A DNA stretch of 12,249 nucleotides, from contig DAWK01000123.1 in NCBI GenBank assembly GCA_002509745.1, positions 514 through 12,762 on the forward strand, written 5' to 3'. Shown piece after piece: positions 7,000-12,249 of this stretch (its first letter is position 1; every line of letters begins with the position of its first letter). Below the pieces are notes generated by a model, which saw only the letters and a list, made by a program, of their open reading frames with translations, did no database searches and was not told where the DNA came from. Origin of the DNA: Methanobacteriaceae archaeon UBA349 (GTDB lineage: Archaea > Methanobacteriota > Methanobacteria > Methanobacteriales > Methanobacteriaceae). The position numbers were made by a program, and so were the translations under genes.

Positions 7000-7803
7000 A
7001 TGAGCTATTTAATATGTGAAGATTGTGAAGGCTACTACGAACTCCAATCGGGTGAGTCTGCTGATGATTTTGATACTTGCCAATGTGGGGGCAATTTAAA
7101 ATATTTGGATAATATTAATAATCCAACTCCTCAAAAATCAAAATCTGATTCTTATAACTCTTTAAATTTATATGCTGGAAAAATAGCAACTAGAAATGAA
7201 TTTTTAGTAAATTCTAATGACACCAATGAAGTCACTGAATTAGGCCTTAATAATGATTATTTTCACTACAACAAGACAACGTATAAAAACTTTTTTTCGG
7301 AAAATTTTATTACCAATTCTGGGTTTATACTAGCTACATTCTCTGCAATACCTATTTTTTATGGTCTTATTGCTTCTAGCTGGATTTTATATGCTTTTGC
7401 ATTTATGTCAATAGCTCTTAGTGTGGCATTCTTTTTCTTAAACAACAGCGAAAGCCCCCAAAGAGATTCGAATTTTCAAAAACTCTTTATAATTGCTGGG
7501 ATTTTATTTGGATTATCTGGAATGGCCATAATTTTTCTTTTAGCTAATCCTGATTTTACAGGACTTCTATTATCAAATACAGGGTATCGTAAGTCAATTA
7601 TATGGAAGATTATTATATATTTAGCAACAGTTTATTTTTCATTTAATTTTGCCTATACATTTTTAAGAAACGCTATGATGGATGAAAGAATAGACTTGTT
7701 AAAACAAAAAGAGGGAATATATAAATATTATTTTATAATTTATGGTTTTGTTATTTTCCTTATATTTATAATAATTTGCAGTATTTTTATTAAATTCGGC
7801 TAA
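7000..7803 (+). CDS. Zinc-ribbon polytopic membrane protein, paralogue F
   Basis: This 267-residue protein has no known function. The header is intact (C6, C9, C27, C29, CQCGG subtype), but there is no second zinc ribbon. A polar, Asn/Ser-rich region of about 65 residues (40-105) leads to about five membrane segments, near 108-125, 127-147, 161-183, 199-222 and 243-265, with a short basic loop carrying MMDERIDLLKQKEG before the last. The membrane domain does not show the DG-x-x-NG pattern of B, D, G and I, so this appears to be a different module joined to the same header. A GGTGAT site (6991-6996) precedes the ATG. It sits 10 nt after E, and its 5' end is almost the same as that of D. Confidence 0.8.
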   Translation: MSYLICEDCEGYYELQSGESADDFDTCQCGGNLKYLDNINNPTPQKSKSDSYNSLNLYAGKIATRNEFLVNSNDTNEVTELGLNNDYFHYNKTTYKNFFSENFITNSGFILATFSAIPIFYGLIASSWILYAFAFMSIALSVAFFFLNNSESPQRDSNFQKLFIIAGILFGLSGMAIIFLLANPDFTGLLLSNTGYRKSIIWKIIIYLATVYFSFNFAYTFLRNAMMDERIDLLKQKEGIYKYYFIIYGFVIFLIFIIICSIFIKFG

Positions 7804-7816
7804 ATGGGGTTTTAAA

Positions 7817-8602
7817 ATGGATTATATAATCTTTGAAGAGTGTGGGGGTTATTATGAGCTCCAGTTGGGTGAGTCTGCTGATGATTTTGAGAATTGTCAG
7901 TGTGGGGGCCATTTAAAATTTGCTGAGGAAACTATAGAAATACCTCTTGAAAAGAAGGCCAGATTTGTTTGTTCTAATTGTTTGGAAGAAAACGAACCTA
8001 GTCTTTATTGTTCTAGTTGTGGTGGAAGGTTAATTTCTATTAATAATAAAAATGCTGAAGCTAAATCTGGAAGTTCTTATGATATTGATCATATTGAAAG
8101 ACTTGCTAGAAATTCTAAAAATGCTTCTAGGAATTATATGAGAAATAAAAGGCCCAATAACTCAAATAATATTAAAATAAACTCCTCCAAAATAATAGAA
8201 AATATTTTTAATAGAATAAATTGGCCTAGTGTAGTGGTAGGCCTCGGGTTTTTCCTTATAATTGGTGTAATTTTAATTTTAATGTTGGCATATTCTTTAT
8301 ATGATCCATATAACTTATACAACTTTATTATTCCTTCAAGCTATGAATTTGGATTCTTATTTTCAATTTTATCTGGTTTAGCAGTAATTTCAGGTGCTTT
8401 ATCTGCTATTGTAAGTAAAAGAACGGGGTATGATGATGGAATTATTCAGGGTTTTTTAGTTGGATTCTCTGCTTCCATAATTGTGGGATATTATTCCAGA
8501 GAATTTTTCGCAACTATAGTTGCAATTATTATTTTCGGTGGATTGGCTGCAGTAGGTGGATTAGTCGGGATTTTTATTAGAAATAAAGTACTTTCAAAGT
8601 AA
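7817..8602 (+). CDS. Two-zinc-ribbon polytopic membrane protein with altered header, paralogue G
   Basis: This 261-residue relative of B and D has no known function. The header reads MDYIIFEEC, so the first zinc ligand (position 6) is Phe instead of Cys, while C9, C27 and C29 remain. The second ribbon is complete (C52-x2-C55, C65-x2-C68). The linker RLISINNKN and SYDIDHIERLAR is conserved, followed by an Asn/Lys-rich stretch (105-122) and about four membrane segments (138-160, 177-199, 208-225, 230-253). DDGIIQGFLVG and GGLVGIFIRNK match the membrane signature of B and D. It lies 13 nt after F and 12 nt before H, and starts with ATG after a GGGG stretch. The header may not bind zinc normally. 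Confidence 0.8.
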   Translation: MDYIIFEECGGYYELQLGESADDFENCQCGGHLKFAEETIEIPLEKKARFVCSNCLEENEPSLYCSSCGGRLISINNKNAEAKSGSSYDIDHIERLARNSKNASRNYMRNKRPNNSNNIKINSSKIIENIFNRINWPSVVVGLGFFLIIGVILILMLAYSLYDPYNLYNFIIPSSYEFGFLFSILSGLAVISGALSAIVSKRTGYDDGIIQGFLVGFSASIIVGYYSREFFATIVAIIIFGGLAAVGGLVGIFIRNKVLSK

Positions 8603-8614
8603 TAGGGTGGTTTT

Positions 8615-9319
8615 ATGAGTTATTTAATCTGTGATCAATGTGGGGCCTGCTATGAACTTAAGACAGGTGAGTCTGCTAATGATTTTGATTTGGCCTGTGA
8701 ATGTGGTGGCCAATTCAAATATATTGATTCTATCCCAGCAAAAAATGAAAATAAAAGGTTAATAAAATCTGTTCCCAATAAAGTTCTTTTAATACCAGTT
8801 TCAGTCTTAATAGTTCTTTTAATTTTTCTAAGCTTTAGTTCCACTCCTTCTTTGGAAAAAATGGACCAAATAATTCCTAATCAAGTTGGGGCATATCAAG
8901 TTCCATCTTCCACTGAAGAAATGAGGTCATATACTCATAATCTCCTGCAACCAGTTAATTATCAGGAATCTAAGTATCAAATGATGGTGGAAAAATATTA
9001 TTTTACGTCTGGTGGTTCTATAATGATGCATGTAAGCTTGCATTGCACTGGTGATCATACGGAATTTGATTCCATTGAAAATTCCATGGGAAATAAATTT
9101 ACGGATGATAAAGTAATCGATGGAAAAAAAGTAAAATTTTTACAAGTGGATTTAGATGAATATATGGCATTATTTCATGGCGATACTTATTCAGTAACAA
9201 TAACGGCGTCACCAGCTTATGAAAATTCAGTTATACCAGTAAATAATCTTCAAAATGACTTAGTTAGCTTTACAGAAAATTTTATCTCTGAATTTGATAA
9301 ATCGAATGTGTATTCCTAA
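8615..9319 (+). CDS. Single-span zinc-ribbon protein with extracytoplasmic domain, paralogue H
   Basis: This 234-residue protein has no known function. The header is intact (C6, C9, C28, C30) and of the same DLACECGG subtype as C and E; an extra Cys occurs at 12. A basic linker (KNENKRLIKSVPNK) precedes one membrane segment at about 57-76. The following ~155 residues should be extracytoplasmic and look mixed alpha/beta, starting PNQVGAYQVPS, with one Cys in SLHCTGDH. This outer domain is unrelated by eye to the helical domain of C and E, so the same header and anchor carry a different outer module. GGGTGG precedes the ATG. It is the last gene of the tight cluster and is followed by a hairpin about 8 nt after its stop. 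Confidence 0.82.
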   Translation: MSYLICDQCGACYELKTGESANDFDLACECGGQFKYIDSIPAKNENKRLIKSVPNKVLLIPVSVLIVLLIFLSFSSTPSLEKMDQIIPNQVGAYQVPSSTEEMRSYTHNLLQPVNYQESKYQMMVEKYYFTSGGSIMMHVSLHCTGDHTEFDSIENSMGNKFTDDKVIDGKKVKFLQVDLDEYMALFHGDTYSVTITASPAYENSVIPVNNLQNDLVSFTENFISEFDKSNVYS

Positions 9320-9327
9320 TTAAATTC

Positions 9328-9345
9328 TATCTGATGAATCAGATA
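9328..9345 (+). terminator. Hairpin after H
   Basis: TATCTGA (9328-9334) and TCAGATA (9339-9345) form a perfect seven-pair stem with a TGAA loop, starting 9 nt after the stop of H at the end of the B-H cluster. Only a short T run follows (around 9360), so it could be a 3'-end stabiliser rather than a terminator. Confidence 0.4.
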
Positions 9346-9593
9346 AATATTCAAAATAATTTTATTAATTAAGTACAGTACTTTAAAAATGGAAAGAAAT
9401 AGGTATTGTCATGTATTTATCATTCTGATAACCAGGATAAACAAAAATCCAATTTTATATTACCATTAATAGTTTTCATGTAAAATAATTTCATGCAATT
9501 ATTCAACTCTCCAATGGATTACTATTGTTAATGTAGATTGAAAATATACGAATTTTAATTATCACAATCAAAAATAAAGCAAATAAAACCAAA

Positions 9594-9603
9594 TAAATAT
9601 ATA
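9594..9603 (+). promoter_or_regulatory. TATA-like box for paralogue I
   Basis: An AAATATATAT-type run lies about 46-55 nt before the ATG at 9649, predicting a transcription start near 9625. GGTGAT at 9640-9645 is then a well placed ribosome binding site. This supports separate expression of I. Confidence 0.5.
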
Positions 9604-9648
9604 TTACTTTGACAAAAAGATTCACATAAGAATTTTTTCGGTGATACG

Positions 9649-10428
9649 ATGCCTTTTTTAGAATGTGATAACTGCGGGGGATACTATGAATTGGAAGATG
9701 GTGAATCCCTCGATGATTTTGATGTATGTCAATGTGGAGGGGAATTAAAATATTTTAATTCACTGTCGAATTTTTTAGATGATCAACCGGCTTTTTATCA
9801 TCAAAATAACTCTGGCTCCAGGAAAAGCAGAGGTGGCTTTGGCTTTGGAAGTCTTGCAAGCAGTTATCATAAAAAGGAGCCGGATGAATACAGCTTAGGG
9901 CCCAGTAGTTATAATAATAGTCTGAGTAGGAATGCCAGTAGTTTTGGCCAGAATAATCAAGAAAAAAGTCGCCCAAAAGTATCAAAACCGGGATTTCTAG
10001 GAAGAATAAGTTTTTTAGGCCTTTTTGCAGGTTTATGCATTGTAATTTCAGGTTGTTTACTTTCTTATGTTTTATTCTTTGATTATCTCTATTCCACAGC
10101 CATTAATGTTTTCAGTTCCACTGGAAATGTAATGACTACCATATCAGTACTTGGGTTTTTGATATACGGAATTTTATTTGTTATCGCTGTAAGTGCAAGT
10201 GCGGTGGCCACATTTATTGGTGGTAGTAGGAGCTATGGTGACGGCCTTTTAAATGGACTGTTATTTGGTTTGATAATTATTTTTTCAGCCCTGTTTTATG
10301 TGAATAACCTTACTGGAATGTCATTGGCCTTAATGTCCACTTTTGTTCTAGGTTCGGTATTTGTTTCTTTAACATCCTTTGGAGGATTTGTAGGAATAGC
10401 ATTTAGAAAAATAATTTTTAGATCTTAA
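9649..10428 (+). CDS. Zinc-ribbon polytopic membrane protein, paralogue I
   Basis: This 259-residue divergent member of the array has no known function. The header is MPFLEC-x2-C with C6, C9, C27 and C29 and a CQCGG ending. There is no second zinc ribbon; instead residues 41-115 are a low-complexity Ser/Gly/Asn-rich linker including RGGFGFGS. Four membrane segments follow, about 121-143, 166-190, 198-216 and 224-250. The patterns [12 protein letters not shown] and [11 protein letters not shown] match the membrane domain of B, D and G, so I shares their membrane module but has exchanged or lost the second ribbon. It has its own upstream region with TATA-like box and GGTGAT. Downstream it converges with a minus-strand gene across 49 nt of AT-rich DNA. 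Confidence 0.8.
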   Translation: MPFLECDNCGGYYELEDGESLDDFDVCQCGGELKYFNSLSNFLDDQPAFYHQNNSGSRKSRGGFGFGSLASSYHKKEPDEYSLGPSSYNNSLSRNASSFGQNNQEKSRPKVSKPGFLGRISFLGLFAGLCIVISGCLLSYVLFFDYLYSTAINVFSSTGNVMTTISVLGFLIYGILFVIAVSASAVATFIGGSRSYGDGLLNGLLFGLIIIFSALFYVNNLTGMSLALMSTFVLGSVFVSLTSFGGFVGIAFRKIIFRS

Positions 10429-10477
10429 TTTAATTAATTTATTTTATTTATAATTTTAATATAATTCAAATGTTAAA

Positions 10478-10675
10478 CTAAAATCTTCCTTTTAGAAGTT
10501 TTTTCTGGAGTTTTTCCATTTTTTTAGATTCTTTTAATTGCTTATTTGTTTTTGATGATTCCAAAACAAAAATTCCCTGGTATTCACAGTTTTGACACTT
10601 CCAGATTCCAGCTTCTGGATTAAACCATTTAATTTTCTTTGATCCACATTTTGGACATGAGGTAACACTCTTCAC
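10478..10675 (-). CDS. Small zinc-ribbon protein, 65 residues
   Basis: This small, cytoplasmic protein has one C4 zinc ribbon: C7-x2-C10 (CPKC) and C27-x2-C30 (CQNC), with conserved-looking aromatic residues between (IKWFNPEAGIWKC). The pattern resembles transcription-factor-type ribbons such as TFIIB or TFS N-terminal ribbons, but the protein is too short to be either. The C-terminal 25 residues are highly basic (many Lys), which could contact nucleic acid; that is inference. Translation must start at GTG (complement of 10673-10675), because the next ATG comes after the zinc ribbon. A GGTGA site (complement of 10680-10684) sits 4 nt before it. It is convergent with paralogue I but does not share the array header. 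Confidence 0.75.
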   Translation of the reverse strand: MKSVTSCPKCGSKKIKWFNPEAGIWKCQNCEYQGIFVLESSKTNKQLKESKKMEKLQKKLLKGRF

Positions 10676-10679
10676 GATT

Positions 10680-10684
10680 TCACC
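10680..10684 (-). promoter_or_regulatory. Ribosome binding site deciding a GTG start
   Basis: On the minus strand GGTGA lies 4 nt before the GTG codon at 10675-10673 and supports that non-ATG start for the 65-residue zinc-ribbon protein. Confidence 0.6.
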
Positions 10685-10691
10685 AAATAAT

Positions 10692-10703
10692 TTTTATATA
10701 TTT
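10692..10703 (-). promoter_or_regulatory. TATA-like box for the small zinc-ribbon gene
   Basis: On the minus strand an AAATATATAAAA-type run lies about 17-28 nt upstream of the GTG start, so transcription would begin at or close to the start codon region. The surrounding sequence is AT-rich, which weakens the call. Confidence 0.4.
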
Positions 10704-10844
10704 ATTATTTCATTATGTAAATTTAATATTATCTGGTTTAATTTTTACAAAAATGTGAATTTAAAATAAGTATCTATTCTATAAAATGGCTAATAATAAC
10801 GAATAATTAAATTATTTTAAATTAAATCAAAATTAGAAACAAAA

Positions 10845-10938
<94 letters not shown>

Positions 10939-10939
10939 A

Positions 10940-11011
<72 letters not shown>

Positions 11012-11045
11012 TAAGGAGCGTCCATCTTCAATATAGTTGTATTCC

Positions 11046-11052
11046 TATATAA
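11046..11052 (-). promoter_or_regulatory. TATA box of the tRNA-Val/tRNA-Phe operon
   Basis: The minus strand has TTATATA preceded by the purine-rich GAAAAGG, a good BRE-plus-TATA arrangement. The box centre is about 38 nt upstream of the first base of tRNA-Val, predicting a start about 12 nt before the mature tRNA. It stands out as strong for an archaeal stable-RNA promoter. Confidence 0.65.
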
Positions 11053-11215
11053 CCTTTTCTATTAGAACTTTATTAATCTGCTTTTCTAAAAGGGATTATA
11101 ATAAACTTCTTAATAATTCCCTTGCTCAAAAAACACGAATTTTTATTATTTTTATCAGTTTTTTAGGAATGAAATAATTTATTAGAACTTCTAATACTTA
11201 TTAATTAGTATAAAC

Positions 11216-11225
11216 ATATTATAAA
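11216..11225 (+). promoter_or_regulatory. TATA-like box for the PAS sensor gene
   Basis: ATATTATAAA lies 33-42 nt before the ATG at 11258, consistent with a short leader that includes the ribosome binding site AAGAGGAT (11246-11253). The divergent arrangement with the tRNA operon means this spacer (11012-11257) holds two promoters. Confidence 0.45.
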
Positions 11226-11257
11226 CTAACTTATTTTAATTTTTTAAGAGGATAAAA

Positions 11258-12249
11258 ATGAATAAAAAAACTCTTAATGTTTCAGGATTCCATGAAAAAC
11301 TGGAATATAAGAATATTCAGAACGGCATAATTGTTTCCTTAGTGGGAGCTTGTACCATAATAACTATTTATTTCCACATATTTTTAAATATAAGTACGGT
11401 GTTTACTCATTTTTTCTATATACCTATTATTCTTTCTGCTTTATGGTGGAAAAGAAGAGGTCTCTTGGTTACTGCTTTTTTGTCTGTAGTTTTAATTATA
11501 ACTAGTACTGATATTGCATTATCATTTTTTGCTATTGAAGAAGACCTTTTTAGAATTGCTATTCTATTTTTTGTGAGTATAGTGGCTATTTTATTAAGTG
11601 AAAGTATGGCCTATTCACAGGAAGCTTTTAAAAGAATTAGTTATCAAAATAAACTCATTTTAGACTCTGTTGGTGAGGGAATCTATGGGGTTAATAAAAA
11701 TGGAATTGTCACCTTTTTTAATTCATTTGCCGAAAAAACTACTGGATTCTCTTTTGAGGAGGCTATTGGGAAAAATTCACATGAACTAATGCACCACACC
11801 AAAGCGGATGGAACTCATTTTCCTTTAGAGGAATGCACCATACATAACTTCAGTATTTTGAAAGGAGGAAGTAAAAGAGTAACTAATGAATTATTCTGGA
11901 AGAAAGATGGATCCAGTTTTCCAGTTGAGTATATTGTAACTCCTATTATCAAATCTGGAGAAATAAATGGGGCAGTAGTGGTATTCCATGATATTTCAGA
12001 TCGAATAAAAATGGAAAATGCTCTAAAAAATAGTGAAGAAAAATTTAGGGAAGTATTTAATAAAGTTAATGACATTATCACTCTGATTGAATTAAAAGCT
12101 GATGGTCGGGCAGGAAAATATATTGAAGTTAATGATGTAGCAGTGGAGACTTTAGGTTATAATTTGGACGAATTTCTTAAAATGACTCCTGGTGATATTG
12201 GTAAAAAAGGAGAAGTTACTCGAAATGAAGTAAATATTCTTTTAAACGA
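11258..12249 (+). CDS. Membrane-anchored PAS-domain sensor protein, 5' part
   Basis: This frame is open from the ATG at 11258 to the end of the window (330 codons and two bases), so the C-terminus is missing. Residues 1-20 are polar; about four membrane segments follow (22-45, 50-63, 68-90, 97-114), with RR at 66-67 between them. A first PAS domain covers about 131-250, including NKLILDSVGEGIYGVN, the TTGFSFEEAIGKN segment, LFWKKDGSSFPVEY, and a closing VVFHDISDRIKME. A second PAS domain begins at about 258 with SEEKFREVFNKVND and is cut off. Such proteins are usually sensor histidine kinases in methanogens, but the kinase part is not in the window, so this is expectation only. Ribosome binding site AAGAGGAT precedes the start. 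Confidence 0.85.
   Translation, partial: MNKKTLNVSGFHEKLEYKNIQNGIIVSLVGACTIITIYFHIFLNISTVFTHFFYIPIILSALWWKRRGLLVTAFLSVVLIITSTDIALSFFAIEEDLFRIAILFFVSIVAILLSESMAYSQEAFKRISYQNKLILDSVGEGIYGVNKNGIVTFFNSFAEKTTGFSFEEAIGKNSHELMHHTKADGTHFPLEECTIHNFSILKGGSKRVTNELFWKKDGSSFPVEYIVTPIIKSGEINGAVVVFHDISDRIKMENALKNSEEKFREVFNKVNDIITLIELKADGRAGKYIEVNDVAVETLGYNLDEFLKMTPGDIGKKGEVTRNEVNILLN

Larger units (their letters stand above)
4181..7073 (+). repeat. Two-gene tandem duplication, ~1.44 kb period
   Basis: Unit 1 runs from about 4181 to 5617 (rest of B, C, start of D) and unit 2 from about 5618 to 7059 (rest of D, E, start of F). The 14-mer GCTGATGATTTTGA marks the boundaries at 4181, 5618 and 7060, giving periods of 1437 and 1442 nt. 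C and E are about 88 percent identical as proteins by hand count. Long stretches of B and D are almost identical in DNA, for example 4181-4375 against 5618-5810. The C-D junction matches the E-F junction. Confidence 0.85.
9320..9648. other. Spacer between H and I
   Basis: These 329 nt contain the hairpin at 9328-9345, an odd-centred palindrome AAGTAC-A-GTACTT at 9371-9383, and a TATA-like element near 9594-9603 for gene I. No protein-coding frame is convincing. It separates I from the B-H cluster. Confidence 0.55.

Noticed and set aside
3350..10428. CRISPR array or transposon as the cause of the repeats
   Set aside because: The repeats are coding headers hundreds of bases apart without spacers of constant length; no transposase, terminal inverted repeats or target duplications are visible.
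11815..12081. Minus-strand open frame opposite the PAS sensor
   Set aside because: The plus strand encodes recognisable PAS domains here; the reverse frame has no recognisable motif.

Overview
The window looks like chromosomal DNA of a low-GC methanogenic archaeon, most likely Methanobacteriales (Methanobacterium-like). The evidence is an archaeal-type MiaB-like tRNA methylthiotransferase, an archaeal HVO_0476-type zinc-finger protein, TATA-box promoters with GGTGAT-type ribosome binding sites, tRNA genes without an encoded CCA end, and very AT-rich spacers. The genus is inferred; no rRNA or methanogenesis gene is present.

Left part (1-3100): three ordinary plus-strand genes. They are an HVO_0476-family zinc-finger protein, protein-L-isoaspartate O-methyltransferase (pcm), and a radical-SAM tRNA methylthiotransferase (t6A37 to ms2t6A37). 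A hairpin followed by seven T and a TATA box separate the last two.

Centre (3350-10428): an array of nine paralogous genes, called A to I here. Each starts with the same ~35-residue cysteine header (YLIC-x2-C, YYEL-x-x-GES-x-DDF, C-x-C-GG), followed by a variable membrane part. A, B, D, F, G and I are polytopic (about 4-5 membrane segments). B, D and G, and also A, carry a second zinc ribbon. C, E and H have one membrane segment and an extracytoplasmic domain. B to H are separated by only 10-18 nt and probably form one operon; A and I have their own upstream regions. The header subtype follows the topology: CQCGG-type in polytopic members and DL-x-CECG-type in single-span members. Their function is unknown. 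I infer a family of membrane-anchored zinc-ribbon proteins that may act together at the membrane.

The array records its own recent history. B-C and D-E are a ~1.44 kb tandem duplication. D is a chimera with the start of F and the body of B, as expected if unequal crossing-over occurred between the shared headers. D also carries a one-base deletion that breaks its reading frame, and G has lost the first header cysteine.

Right part (10478-12249): a minus-strand 65-residue zinc-ribbon protein with a GTG start, then a minus-strand tRNA-Val(GAC)-tRNA-Phe(GAA) pair with a clear promoter and T-tract. Last is the 5' part of a membrane-anchored PAS sensor protein that runs off the window end.
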